Counted from the stretch's first letter, positions 50,376 to 59,735 are shown. The stretch: 64,000 bases of DNA from Leifsonia sp. AG29 (GCF_009765225.1 NZ_VMSF01000001.1:868001-932000), one strand, 5' to 3'. The notes: generated by a model from the sequence alone, not told the origin. A program made the numbers and translations.

Positions 50376-51800
50376 TTGGAGCTGCGTGACTACCTGCGGG
50401 TGTTCCGTAAGAACTGGATCTTGATCGCTGTCTGCGCCCTCGTCGGCATCGCGATCGCCTCGATCTATTCGCTTGCCGTCACCCCGAAATACCAGGCGAC
50501 GACCGAGCTCTATGTCTCGGTTCGCGCCGCGGACAATGCTGCCACGACGGACCTCGTCCAGGGCGCCGCTTTCGCGCGCCAAGCCGTCTCGAGCTACGTG
50601 AGCGTTGCGACGAGCGCGAGTGTTCTCGATCGCGTCGCGAGCGACCTGGATCTCAAGTCGCCCGGCTCGTCCCTTGCTGGCAGCGTGACCGCCGTCGCGC
50701 CGCCCAACACGGTGCTCATCAACATCACCGTCACCGGCGCGGACCCGAAGCTCACCGCCGACATCGCGAACTCGGTCGCCAAGAACACGTCGTACGTCGT
50801 GACCAACCAGCTCGAGAACACTCAGAGCGGCAAGAGCCTCGTCAGGATTCAGACGATCCAGCCGGCGATGACGCCGACGAAGCCCACGAGCCCGAACGTC
50901 ATGGTGAACCTGCTGCTGGGCCTCTTCATCGGCCTGGGCCTGGGGCTCGTCATCGCGCTGCTCCGGAGCATCCTCGACACGCGTATCCGCAACGCCGGCG
51001 ACATCGACCAGATCACCGACCGCCCGATCCTCGGCGCGATCAAGTTCGATCCTGCTGCCGACAAGCGTCCGGTGATTGTTAACACCGGAGCGCGCGACCC
51101 GCAAGCAGAATCGTTCCGCAGCGTCCGCACGAACCTCCAACTCGTGAACGCGGACAGCGGTCCGCACAGCTTCGTCATAACAAGCTCCGGGCACGGCGAG
51201 GGAAAGAGCACGACTGCCGCGAACCTCGCGATCACCCTCGCCGAGACGGGCGCGCGCGTTGCGCTGATCGACGGCGATCTACGCCGCCCGAAGCTGGCGG
51301 AGTACCTGGGCATCGAGGGCGCGATCGGTCTCAGCGACGTGCTCATCGGACGCGCTCAGCTCACGGACGTGCTTCAGAAGTGGGGGCGGGGTCAGCTCTA
51401 CGTCCTCCCTGCCGGGCGTATCCCCACGGACCCCAGCGAACTGCTGGGGTCGGCCGCGATGGCCTCGCTGCTCGCCGATCTGATGGGTGAGTTCGACTAC
51501 GTGATCGTGGACACGCCGCCGCTGCTCGTGGTCACTGACGCCGCCGTGCTCAGCAAGCTCACGGGCGCGGCGATCATCGCCGCTGCGTGGGGCCGCACCA
51601 AGAAGAACGAGCTGAGCGACGCCGTCCGCTCGCTCGAGCAGATCGGGACCCGTCTCGTCGGCGTGGTGGTGACGATGATCCCGGTGAAGGGACCCGACTC
51701 CTACGGATACGGCGTCTTCGGCGATGGCGTCCAGAGCGAGATCGTCGGCGACGAGTCGGTCGAGCAGCAGCAGCGCGTCCGGCGGGCGGCGGAAGCATGA
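50376..51800 (+). CDS. Wzz-type chain-length regulator fused to BY-kinase
   Basis: 474 aa from TTG 50376 with GGGAG just upstream. An N-terminal Wzz domain has two membrane helices (WILIAVCALVGIAIASIYSL and VNLLLGLFIGLGLGLVIALL) bracketing an outer region. It is followed by the cytoplasmic bacterial tyrosine-kinase domain: Walker A SSGHGEGKSTTAANLAITLA (about 268-287), Walker A' VALIDGDLRRP and Walker B YVIVDTPPLLVV. The C-terminal tail has only a few Tyr (DSYGYGVFGDG). It controls polymer length and export of the surface polysaccharide encoded downstream. The stop overlaps the phosphatase remnant (ATGA). Confidence 0.9.
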   Translation: MELRDYLRVFRKNWILIAVCALVGIAIASIYSLAVTPKYQATTELYVSVRAADNAATTDLVQGAAFARQAVSSYVSVATSASVLDRVASDLDLKSPGSSLAGSVTAVAPPNTVLINITVTGADPKLTADIANSVAKNTSYVVTNQLENTQSGKSLVRIQTIQPAMTPTKPTSPNVMVNLLLGLFIGLGLGLVIALLRSILDTRIRNAGDIDQITDRPILGAIKFDPAADKRPVIVNTGARDPQAESFRSVRTNLQLVNADSGPHSFVITSSGHGEGKSTTAANLAITLAETGARVALIDGDLRRPKLAEYLGIEGAIGLSDVLIGRAQLTDVLQKWGRGQLYVLPAGRIPTDPSELLGSAAMASLLADLMGEFDYVIVDTPPLLVVTDAAVLSKLTGAAIIAAAWGRTKKNELSDAVRSLEQIGTRLVGVVVTMIPVKGPDSYGYGVFGDGVQSEIVGDESVEQQQRVRRAAEA

Positions 51801-51880
51801 CGCTCCGGATCCTGAGGGTCTGCGCCGGCAACGTCTGCCGGTCACCTCTCGCCGAGCAGCTGATCCGGCAGGTCGCCTAG
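51797..51880 (+). pseudogene. Truncated low-molecular-weight protein tyrosine phosphatase (Wzb-like)
   Basis: ATG 51797 opens 27 codons that match exactly the N-terminus of a LMW phosphatase, including the P-loop V-C-A-G-N-V-C-R-S (C-x5-R) and PLAEQLIRQ, then a TAG. The remaining 130 or so residues, including the catalytic Asp loop, are absent in every frame downstream. The kinase gene therefore keeps only the start of its cognate phosphatase gene. The translational coupling to the kinase survives. Confidence 0.75.
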
Positions 51881-52007
51881 CGATGGCTCGCTCGGTAAGG
51901 AAGATCAAGACGGACCCGACGGGGGCCTCTGGCCGCAGACGTCTTGCGATCGTGGGCCCGTTCGCCTTGGCGGATGTCGTCTTCCTCCCTTGGGACGGAG
52001 GCAAGAC

Positions 52008-53864
52008 GTGGCGGTGAGGAACGGCATCTTCAGCGAGCGCGTGCGGCAGGAGACCGCTCGCCGCGGGGAGACGCTTCTGCAGCGCTTCGGCTCGCAGTAC
52101 GCGCTGGACGCGCTGGCGTGGCTCGTCGCTCTCCTTCTCGCGGCGCTGCTCGCGTACGACTTCGTAACGACGCACATTCCGTTCCCGGTCGTCCTCTTCG
52201 TCGCGGTCGTCACCATGTTCGCGCAGCTCGTGATCGGAGGCGCGCTCTCGCTCTATCGCGGCAGGTACAGCTACGGGAGCTTCGAAGAGGTGAAGGCTCT
52301 CCTCGTCTCAGTGGTCTCGGTAGCAGTCGTGGTCGGGGGGCCGGTCATCTTCTTCGGCAACCACGTCAAGCTCGCCCGCAGCACAATGGCAATGGCCCTC
52401 CCGATCGCATTCGTCCTGATGGGCGGCGCGCGATACGTCACGCGCTTGTACGTGGAGGCCAAGCTGCGCCCCGGCGATGATGCCGAGCCCACTCTGATCT
52501 TCGGCGCCGGGTACGTCGGCAGCGATCTCGTCAAGCGGATGATGACCGACCGTCACTCGCCGTACCTCCCGATCGGCTTGATCGACGACGACCCTCGAGC
52601 GGCGCACCGCCAGATCCGTGGCGTGCGGGTCCTCGGGCGGCTGACCGACGTCCCGGCGGTCGCCGCGACCACCGGGGCCCGGGTGATCATCGTTGCGATC
52701 GCTCGCGTCGACGCCGCCCTGCTCCGGGAGGTTCAGAGCATTGCGGAGCTGGCGGATCTGCAGGTCAAGGTGCTGCCGTCTCTGGAGGAGGTCCTGGCGG
52801 GCCACACTCGGCTCTCCGACGTCCGCGACATCAGCATCGAGGACCTCATCGGCCGGCAGCCTGTCGACACCGACGTGGAGGCGATCGCCAGCTACCTGTC
52901 CGGCCGCCGCGTGCTCGTGACCGGTGCCGGCGGTTCGATCGGCTCGGAGCTCTGCCGCCAGATCATGCGGTACGAGCCGTCCGAGCTCATCATGCTCGAC
53001 CGCGACGAGACCAACCTGCAGTCGGCCCAGCTGGCGATCGACGGCCACGGATTGCTCGACACCCGCGACGTGGTGCTGGCCGACATCCGCGACCGCGACG
53101 TGCTCTTCGATATCTTCCGAGACCGCCGGCCCCAGGTCGTCTTCCACGCGGCCGCGCTCAAGCACCTCCCGATGCTGGAGCAGTATCCGGACGAGGCGTG
53201 GAAGACAAACGTGCTCGGCACCCAGAACGTGCTCGATGCCGCTGCCGCGGTGAACGTGTCGACGTTCGTCAACATCTCGACCGACAAGGCCGCCAACCCG
53301 ACGAGCGTGCTCGGTCACTCCAAGCGCATGGCCGAGAAGCTCACGGCGGGCGCGGCGCATCAGACTTCGGCCCGGTACCTCTCCGTCCGGTTCGGTAACG
53401 TGATCGGCAGCCGCGGGTCGATGCTGCCGACGTTCCAGGCACTGATCGACGCCGGCGGCCCGGTTACCGTGACGCACCCGGAGGTGACCCGCTATTTCAT
53501 GACCATCCCCGAGGCGTGCCAGCTGGTCGTGCAGGCCGGCGGCATCGGCGAGCCCGGTGAGGTGCTGATCCTCGACATGGGCGACCCGGTCTCGATCCTC
53601 GACATCGCGAACCGCATGATCGCTCACAGCGGCAAGGACATCGAGATCCGGTTCACCGGCCTCCGTCCGGGCGAGAAGCTGCACGAGGAGCTCGTGGGCC
53701 GCGGTGAGACGGACTCGCGCCCGCGTCACCCGCAGATCTCGCACACCCGCATCGAGCCGCTCGCCGGTCACCAGCTCGACTACCACCGCTGGATGCACCG
53801 CCTGCGGACCAACGGCGCCGATACGGCGATCATCGAGCCGATCCGTCAGGAGCAACGTCGATGA
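52008..53864 (+). CDS. Membrane-bound nucleotide-sugar 4,6-dehydratase (PglF/CapD-like)
   Basis: 618 aa from GTG 52008, with GGAGG six bases upstream (TTG 51990 and GTG 52014 are alternatives). Four N-terminal membrane helices are followed by a CoA-binding-like Rossmann domain (LIFGAGYVGSDLVKRMM) and a C-terminal SDR dehydratase domain with VTGAGGSIGSELCRQI, HAAALKHLPMLE and the active-site segment NISTDKAANPTSVLGHSKR, where the usual SDR Tyr is replaced as in the PglF group. It probably makes UDP-4-keto-6-deoxy-GlcNAc for the adjacent aminotransferase. It overlaps that gene by 4 bases. Confidence 0.88.
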   Translation: MAVRNGIFSERVRQETARRGETLLQRFGSQYALDALAWLVALLLAALLAYDFVTTHIPFPVVLFVAVVTMFAQLVIGGALSLYRGRYSYGSFEEVKALLVSVVSVAVVVGGPVIFFGNHVKLARSTMAMALPIAFVLMGGARYVTRLYVEAKLRPGDDAEPTLIFGAGYVGSDLVKRMMTDRHSPYLPIGLIDDDPRAAHRQIRGVRVLGRLTDVPAVAATTGARVIIVAIARVDAALLREVQSIAELADLQVKVLPSLEEVLAGHTRLSDVRDISIEDLIGRQPVDTDVEAIASYLSGRRVLVTGAGGSIGSELCRQIMRYEPSELIMLDRDETNLQSAQLAIDGHGLLDTRDVVLADIRDRDVLFDIFRDRRPQVVFHAAALKHLPMLEQYPDEAWKTNVLGTQNVLDAAAAVNVSTFVNISTDKAANPTSVLGHSKRMAEKLTAGAAHQTSARYLSVRFGNVIGSRGSMLPTFQALIDAGGPVTVTHPEVTRYFMTIPEACQLVVQAGGIGEPGEVLILDMGDPVSILDIANRMIAHSGKDIEIRFTGLRPGEKLHEELVGRGETDSRPRHPQISHTRIEPLAGHQLDYHRWMHRLRTNGADTAIIEPIRQEQRR

Positions 53865-54997
53865 GCGACCGGATCCTCATGTCGTCACCCGACGTGGGCG
53901 AGGTGGAGGAGCGCTACCTGCTGGAGGCGTTCCGTTCCGGCTGGATCGCACCTCTCGGGCCCGACGTCGATGCCTTCGAGCGCGAGATCGCGGCCCGGGT
54001 CGGCGTCGCGCACGCAGCTGCTCTCGCGTCGGGCACGGCGGCCCTCCACCTCGGCTTGCTGACGCTCGGGGTGCGGCCGGGGGATGTCGTCATCACCTCG
54101 ACGCTGACCTTCGCCGCGACGGCTAACGCGATCGCCTACACCGGCGCGCGACCGCATTTCATCGACTCCGAGTACGCCTCGGGCAATATGGACCCTGCCC
54201 TGCTCCAGCGGGCGCTGACGGAGTTGCGCGAGGCCGGCAAGCGCGTCGCGGCGATCGTACCGGTCGATCTGCTGGGCAAGGCGGCGGATTACGCTCGGAT
54301 CCTTCCCATCGCGGAGGACTTCGGTGTGCCGGTGCTGGCAGACGCCGCCGAGTCGCTCGGCGCTTCCCATCACGGCCGTCCGGCGGGCTCGTTCGGGGCA
54401 GCGTCGGCGATCTCGTTCAACGGCAACAAGATCATGACGACATCGGGCGGGGGAATGCTGCTCACCGACGATGCCGAACTCGCAGCCCGCGTGCGATACC
54501 TCTCGACGCAGGCGCGCCAGCCGGCCGTCCACTACGAGCACACCGAGATCGGCTACAACTACCGGCTCAGCAACCTGCTTGCCGCTCTGGGCCGCGCGCA
54601 GCTGACGCGCCTCGACGAGATGATGGCCCGCCGCCGAGCCGTCCGCGATGCCTACCGCGAGCTTCTCGTGGGCGTTGAAGGCGTCGAGATCTTCGGAGGC
54701 GCGGAAGACGCCGAGGACAACTGCTGGCTCACCTCCGTCATCGTGGATCCCGACGCGGCAGGATGGACTGCTCATGATCTGCGCGCCGCGCTCGATGCCG
54801 CCAACATCGAGAGCCGCCCGCTGTGGAAGCCGATGCACCTCCAGGCCGCATTCGCAGACGCGTCGGCGACGCTGAACGGCACCGCGGAGCGGCTCTTCGA
54901 GACCGGGCTCACCCTGCCGAGCGGGTCGGCTCTGACCGACGAGCAGATCGGCCGGACGGTCGAAGCGCTCACCGGATTCATGGCGTCGCATGTGTGA
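53861..54997 (+). CDS. DegT/DnrJ/EryC1 sugar aminotransferase
   Basis: 378 aa from ATG 53861. It is a PLP-dependent enzyme that adds an amino group to a keto sugar nucleotide. The N-terminal PDVGEVEERYLLEAFRSGWI and the PLP-Lys in ISFNGNKIMTTSGGGML (Lys about 190) are typical, as are DAAESLGASHHGRP and GYNYRLSNLLAALG. With the preceding dehydratase it would yield a UDP-4-amino-6-deoxy sugar, as PglF-PglE do. Length is normal. Confidence 0.9.
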   Translation: MSDRILMSSPDVGEVEERYLLEAFRSGWIAPLGPDVDAFEREIAARVGVAHAAALASGTAALHLGLLTLGVRPGDVVITSTLTFAATANAIAYTGARPHFIDSEYASGNMDPALLQRALTELREAGKRVAAIVPVDLLGKAADYARILPIAEDFGVPVLADAAESLGASHHGRPAGSFGAASAISFNGNKIMTTSGGGMLLTDDAELAARVRYLSTQARQPAVHYEHTEIGYNYRLSNLLAALGRAQLTRLDEMMARRRAVRDAYRELLVGVEGVEIFGGAEDAEDNCWLTSVIVDPDAAGWTAHDLRAALDAANIESRPLWKPMHLQAAFADASATLNGTAERLFETGLTLPSGSALTDEQIGRTVEALTGFMASHV

Positions 54998-55036
54998 AAG
55001 GCCTGGCGCTCCGACTCGAGACGAGGTCGGACGCGT

Positions 55037-56887
55037 GTGAGAATTCTGATGCTCACCCAATGGTTCGACCCAGAACCGACGTTCAAGGGCCTCCTGTTCG
55101 CCAAGGAATTGATGCGTCAGGGGCACGAGGTCCAGGTGGTCACCGGCTATCCGAACTATCCGGGAGGCAAGGTCTACGACGGGTACCGGATCTCAGGCTT
55201 CCGCAAGGAGACCATCGACGGGGTCGCCGTCTTGCGGGTGCCTCTCTACCCGAGCCATGACGGATCGGCGGTGAAGCGGATCGCCAACTACGGGTCCTTT
55301 GCGCTTGCTGCCGCCGTCGGCGTGTTCCTCGTGCCCAAGCCGGATGTCGCCTACGTCTACCATCCGCCGGCAACCGTTTGGCTCCCCGCGGCGCTGCTCA
55401 AGGCTCTGCGAGGCGTTCCCTACGTCTACGACGTGCAGGATCTCTGGCCGGACACCCTCGCCGCGACGGGAATGCTGGGCGAGACGCGTGCTCTGGGAAT
55501 CGTCGGGCGAGTGATGAAGCGCGTGTACGCGGATGCAGGCCGTGTCGCGGTGCTTTCCGACGGATTCAAAGAGGCGTTGGTCGCCCGGGGTGTTCCTCGC
55601 CGGAAAGTGGAAGTCATACCCAACTGGGCCGACGAGGCGCAGATTGAGGTGGACCACCCCTCAGCGCGCGCCGACGGCGAGGTTCCCGCTGCCGAGTTCG
55701 TCGTCACCTTCGCGGGCAACCTCGGCAAGGCTCAAGGTCTGGATACGGTGCTCGATGCGGCTGAACTGCTCCGAGCGCGTCCTGACATCCGGTTCGTGGT
55801 GGTCGGAGGCGGGCTGGAGGCAGAAAGCCTCAAGACGTCGGCTTCGCGTCGAGGGCTCGACAATGTGACTTTCCTCCCTCGGCGCCCGATCTCTGAGATC
55901 GGACCGCTGCTGACGCAGTCGGACGCCCTTCTCGTGCATCTCAAGGACGACCCCCTGTTCGCGATCACGATCCCGTCCAAGACCCAGGCCTACCTGATGG
56001 CTGGCCGGCCGATCCTCATGGGGGTGCGGGGCGACGCGGCTCGCATGGTCGAGGAGGCCGGGGCGGGGAAGACGTTCGAACCGGGCAATGCTCGTCAGCT
56101 CGCAGACGCCGTGGTCGCGATGGCGGCCCTCGAGCCCGAGGCGCGCTCGGCCATGGGGGATGCGGGCAGGCGCTACTATCACGAGGCGCTTTCCTTGCGC
56201 GTCGGATCCGCACGCTTCGCAGAGCTTCTGTCGACGGCGAGCCTCGTCAAGCCGCGGGTTCTGCTCGCCAAGCGGACGGGCGATGTGCTCGCCTCGTCCT
56301 TCGCGTTGGTGGTGCTGTCCATCCCCGTCGCCGTGCTCTCCATCCTGGTCCGGGTCAAACTCGGGACGCCGGTCATGTTCCGTCAAGTGCGGCCCGGTCG
56401 CTTCGGCGAGCCGTTCGAGATGGTCAAATTCCGGACGATGACGGACGACGTGGATGAGCAGGGCTCGCCCCTCCCCGATGCGAAGCGCTTGACCCCCTTC
56501 GGTCGTCTGCTGCGGTCTACGAGCCTCGATGAACTGCCGACGTTGTGGAACGTGCTGCGCGGGGACATGTCCCTCGTGGGACCGCGCCCGCTGTTGCTGC
56601 GATACACGGACTACTTCACGCCGGAGGAGCGTCTGCGGCTCGAGGTGCGGCCGGGCGTGACGGGGCTCGCTCAGGTCAACGGCCGGAACACCGCCTCCTG
56701 GGACTCGCGTCTCGCCGACGACGTCACGTACGTGCGGAACATGTCCGTGGGGCTCGACCTCCGGATCATCGGCAAGACGATCGCCCGCGTGTTCGCCCGA
56801 TCGGGTGTGGTGGTCGATCCGGAGTCGATCATGCAGAACCTCGACACCGAGCGCGCCAGCGCGGTTGAGGAGCGCGCCACCCGATGA
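55037..56887 (+). CDS. Fusion of GT4 glycosyltransferase (WbuB-like) and initiating sugar-phosphate transferase
   Basis: 616 aa from GTG 55037. Residues 1-400 are a GT4 transferase of the WbuB type (MLTQWFDPEPTFKGLLFAKE, VVTGYPNYPGGKVYDGY, DVQDLWPDTLAATGML, VTFAGNLGKAQGLDTVLDAA). Residues 410-600 are a PglC/WcaJ-type phosphoglycosyltransferase: membrane-inserted helix SFALVVLSIPVAVLSILVRV, then PVMFRQVRPGRFGEPFEMVK, KFRTM, SLDELPTLWNVLRGDMSLVG and VRPGVTGLAQVNGRN. The two are normally separate genes. The fusion would couple transfer of the first sugar phosphate to undecaprenyl phosphate with addition of the second sugar. It is coupled to the next gene (ATGA). Confidence 0.88.
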   Translation: MRILMLTQWFDPEPTFKGLLFAKELMRQGHEVQVVTGYPNYPGGKVYDGYRISGFRKETIDGVAVLRVPLYPSHDGSAVKRIANYGSFALAAAVGVFLVPKPDVAYVYHPPATVWLPAALLKALRGVPYVYDVQDLWPDTLAATGMLGETRALGIVGRVMKRVYADAGRVAVLSDGFKEALVARGVPRRKVEVIPNWADEAQIEVDHPSARADGEVPAAEFVVTFAGNLGKAQGLDTVLDAAELLRARPDIRFVVVGGGLEAESLKTSASRRGLDNVTFLPRRPISEIGPLLTQSDALLVHLKDDPLFAITIPSKTQAYLMAGRPILMGVRGDAARMVEEAGAGKTFEPGNARQLADAVVAMAALEPEARSAMGDAGRRYYHEALSLRVGSARFAELLSTASLVKPRVLLAKRTGDVLASSFALVVLSIPVAVLSILVRVKLGTPVMFRQVRPGRFGEPFEMVKFRTMTDDVDEQGSPLPDAKRLTPFGRLLRSTSLDELPTLWNVLRGDMSLVGPRPLLLRYTDYFTPEERLRLEVRPGVTGLAQVNGRNTASWDSRLADDVTYVRNMSVGLDLRIIGKTIARVFARSGVVVDPESIMQNLDTERASAVEERATR

Positions 56888-57669
56888 TCCGTCGCCTCAC
56901 CCGATCGGACGTCCCAGCGGTTGTGGACATGATCGGTCGTTCCTTCGCGAAGCCGCTGTGGCCGTACATGACCTATACCCAGGCCGGAGCCGCCAAGCAC
57001 CTCGATGTGGCCGTCCGCTATCCCAGCGCGGTCGAGCCGCGCTACCTCATCGTCGCGGAGGACGATCGGTCCGGTCAGCCGATCGGTTTCGCGGATTTCA
57101 AGCTGGTCGATGACCGGGTCGGCTTCCTTTCCTATATCTGCGTCGATCAGGCCGCTCGCGGTCGCGGCCTCGCCACGGCCATGTTCCGCGACTTCCTCCG
57201 CGCCAATCCTGAGGTCGATTCCGTCTCGCTGGATACGTTCCGTGACAACGCAGTCGCCCGGGCGCTCTATGAGCGATGGGGATTCACCGCCGTCTCGTCC
57301 TCGGTGTGGGTGACTCGTCGCCTGCCGGTGGCCGGGAATGCGCCATTGGTTCCCGGCCTCGCCGTCTCGCTCGCAGCTCTCGCGACGTACGGGTTCTGCG
57401 AGCTGCGGGTCAGGCGCGATGCGACAGAGTCGCGGGTGGGTGTCATGGGAGAGTCGGTCTTGCGTTGCTTCGACGCCGAGACGTTCGAAGATGACGAGTT
57501 GCTGGCCGGCGTCCGTGGCCTCATGCCCGAGCTCGAGCTCGCGTTCGCGGTTCTTCCCGAGTCTCAGGCCGGCTCCCTGGCGGCTGCCCACGATGTCGTC
57601 CTCGTCTCCGATCGAATGACTTGCGAAGTCGGCACAAGCGGACTGCGACGAGTGAGGAATGAGCAGTGA
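56884..57669 (+). CDS. GNAT-family N-acetyltransferase
   Basis: 261 aa from ATG 56884. The GNAT core spans about residues 1-140: FLSYICVDQAARGRGLATAM contains the acetyl-CoA motif R-G-R-G-L-A, then DTFRDNAVARALYERWGF. A further 120 residues of mixed alpha/beta sequence with no recognised motif follow. Within this cluster it may acylate an amino sugar nucleotide (the PglD role is otherwise unfilled), but that is inference. It overlaps the next gene by 4 bases. Confidence 0.8.
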   Translation: MIRRLTRSDVPAVVDMIGRSFAKPLWPYMTYTQAGAAKHLDVAVRYPSAVEPRYLIVAEDDRSGQPIGFADFKLVDDRVGFLSYICVDQAARGRGLATAMFRDFLRANPEVDSVSLDTFRDNAVARALYERWGFTAVSSSVWVTRRLPVAGNAPLVPGLAVSLAALATYGFCELRVRRDATESRVGVMGESVLRCFDAETFEDDELLAGVRGLMPELELAFAVLPESQAGSLAAAHDVVLVSDRMTCEVGTSGLRRVRNEQ

Positions 57670-58637
57670 CGCAGACCATACCGAAGACGGCTACCGACAC
57701 GACCGCTCTGCGACGCCCGGCGCTGTTCTACGGCTCCGCTCGCGAAGGCATGCGTGATTTTCTGGAGCGAACCCTGACTTCGTCTGACGACGGCGTGCTT
57801 CTGCCCGGCTTCATCGGTCTGTCGGCGCGTGAAGGCAGCGGCGTCCTCGACCCGGTGGTCGAGGTCGGTGCGCGAGTCGGGTTCTACGACCTCAACGCGG
57901 ACCTGACCGTCGACCTTGACCAGTTCGCGCGAGCACTGTCGGAGGATCGTTATCGCGTCGTCGTCGTCATCCACTACTTCGGTCGGAGCGAGGCCAAGAT
58001 GGCGGACATCCGTGCGTTGACGGACGCCCACGGCGCCCTCCTCGTCGAAGACCTCGCCCACGGATTCTTCACGGCCCAGGTGACCGGCGGAGCTGGACGA
58101 GCGGGCCACCTGAACCTGTTCTCGCTTCACAAGATGTTCCCCTTCGAAGACGGAGGGATGGTGCAGTACGCGACATCGGATCTCCTTGCGGGGCAAGCGT
58201 CGACGAGACCGGAGCTCGCGCAACGGCTGCTCGACTATGACTGGCAGTCGATCGCCGACGTGCGCCGCGAGAACTTCAAGCAACTGACCGATCTGCTGTC
58301 CCGGATTCCCGAGCACGGGACCGAGTTCAGCCTGTTGTGGCCCACGCTGCGCGAGTGCGACGTTCCCCAGACCCTCCCCGTGAGGATCGAGGGAGTCGGC
58401 CGCGACGACATCTATTTCGGCATGAACGACGACGGCTACGGCATGGTCAGCCTGTACCACACGCTGATCGAGCAGAGTCGGGACCGATTCCCGAACCTGA
58501 CCGACGTCTCCCGCCACATCATCAATTTCCCGGTCCACCAGGACTCGTCGCCGCTCGAGTTCGCCGGGATGGTTGCCTCCTTCCGTCGCCACCTCGAGTC
58601 GAGCCGGTCGACCCTGCAGACGGGCGGCTCCGCATGA
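57666..58637 (+). CDS. DegT-like aminotransferase-fold protein
   Basis: 323 aa from GTG 57666. It is shorter than a standard DegT enzyme (about 370). Recognisable pieces are VVVVIHYFGRSEAKMADIRA, the PLP-facing LLVEDLAHGFF, and LFSLHKMFPFEDGGMVQY with a Lys in the place of the PLP-binding residue. The C-terminal small domain is reduced. It may be a true aminotransferase or a DegT-fold protein with altered chemistry. It is flanked by GNAT and FemAB-like genes with 4-base overlaps, so the three probably act in one modification step. Confidence 0.75.
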   Translation: MTQTIPKTATDTTALRRPALFYGSAREGMRDFLERTLTSSDDGVLLPGFIGLSAREGSGVLDPVVEVGARVGFYDLNADLTVDLDQFARALSEDRYRVVVVIHYFGRSEAKMADIRALTDAHGALLVEDLAHGFFTAQVTGGAGRAGHLNLFSLHKMFPFEDGGMVQYATSDLLAGQASTRPELAQRLLDYDWQSIADVRRENFKQLTDLLSRIPEHGTEFSLLWPTLRECDVPQTLPVRIEGVGRDDIYFGMNDDGYGMVSLYHTLIEQSRDRFPNLTDVSRHIINFPVHQDSSPLEFAGMVASFRRHLESSRSTLQTGGSA

Positions 58638-59725
58638 GCGCCCCGTTCAGAGTGCTCGACGCGGCGGTCGCCGCCGATCGCCAGGTGTGGCTCGAGCAAT
58701 GGAGCGAGTGGCCGGACCGGGAAGTGCAGGCGCACCCGTCCTACGTCTCGTTGTTCGCGGACGGCGACGATCGTGCCCTCGCCGCGAGCTGGAATTCCGA
58801 TGCCGGCACGGTGCTCTTTCCGTTCGTCCTCCGCACGATTCGCGTGGGAGAAGCGAGGGATCCGGGCGACGCGCTTTCGGACATCGTCACCCCCTACGGC
58901 TACGGCGGTGCTTTTTCGTGGAACGCCGCCGATCGGGCGGACCTCGCCGCTCGGTTCTGGGCAGCCTTCGCCGACTGGGCGTCGGACCATCGAGTCGTGT
59001 CGGAGTTCCTCCGGCTCAGCCTGTTCGAGGAGTCGGTGCTGCCCTATCCGGGCGCTTTGGAGCACAAGCAGGACAACATCGTGGTCGATGTGTCGCTCAT
59101 CGAGGACGATCTCTGGAGGAGCTTCGATCACAAGGTCCGCAAGAACGTCAACAAGGCTCGCCGTTCCGGGATTCGCATCGAGGTCGACGAGACAGGGGCG
59201 AGGTTCGCCGAGTTCGCGCGCATCTACGAATCCACGATGGAGCGGCGCAGCGCCGACAGAGGCTACTACTTCGAGCCGGACTTCTTCGACTCCATTCATC
59301 GGGGCCTCCCGGGCCACTTCGCCTACTTCCACGCTCTGGACGGCGAGACGGTCGTATCCACCGAGCTCGTTCTCCTCTCGAGCAACAGCGGGTACTCCTT
59401 CCTCGGCGGGACGCGGGAAGAGTCGTTCGCTTCTCGCCCGAACGACCTGCTCAAGGTGGAGATCATGCGCTGGTTGGCGCAGACCGGTCGCCGCTGGTTC
59501 GTTCTGGGCGGGGGGTACCAAGCCGGCGACGGCATCTTCCGCTACAAGCGCGCGTTCGCCCCGGAGGGGGTCCGTCCCTTCACCGTCGGGACCCGCGTCG
59601 TCGACCCGGACGTGTACGGGGCCCTGACACGAGACCGTTTCGGCGGCGCCGTTCCCGAGGACATCGGATACTTCCCGGCCTACCGGGCAGCAGCACTCGT
59701 TTCGCAGACCGCAGACCAGACGTGA
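58634..59725 (+). CDS. FemAB/GNAT-like peptidyl- or acyl-transferase
   Basis: 363 aa from ATG 58634 (ATGA overlap); the longer frame upstream is shadow. The domain resembles the Acetyltransf_6/FemAB group: DIVTPYGYGGAFSWN at about 85-99, LWRSFDHKVRKNVNKARRSG at about 160, IYESTMERRSADRGYYFEPD, ALDGETVVSTELVLLSSNSG, then SFLGGTREESFASRPNDLLK and GGYQAGDGIFRYKRAFAPEG. Such enzymes add an aminoacyl or acyl group to an amino sugar or peptide. Its place after two aminotransferase-like genes suggests aminoacylation of a polysaccharide sugar (inference). Confidence 0.78.
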   Translation: MSAPFRVLDAAVAADRQVWLEQWSEWPDREVQAHPSYVSLFADGDDRALAASWNSDAGTVLFPFVLRTIRVGEARDPGDALSDIVTPYGYGGAFSWNAADRADLAARFWAAFADWASDHRVVSEFLRLSLFEESVLPYPGALEHKQDNIVVDVSLIEDDLWRSFDHKVRKNVNKARRSGIRIEVDETGARFAEFARIYESTMERRSADRGYYFEPDFFDSIHRGLPGHFAYFHALDGETVVSTELVLLSSNSGYSFLGGTREESFASRPNDLLKVEIMRWLAQTGRRWFVLGGGYQAGDGIFRYKRAFAPEGVRPFTVGTRVVDPDVYGALTRDRFGGAVPEDIGYFPAYRAAALVSQTADQT

Positions 59726-59735
59726 GGAAGCACAC

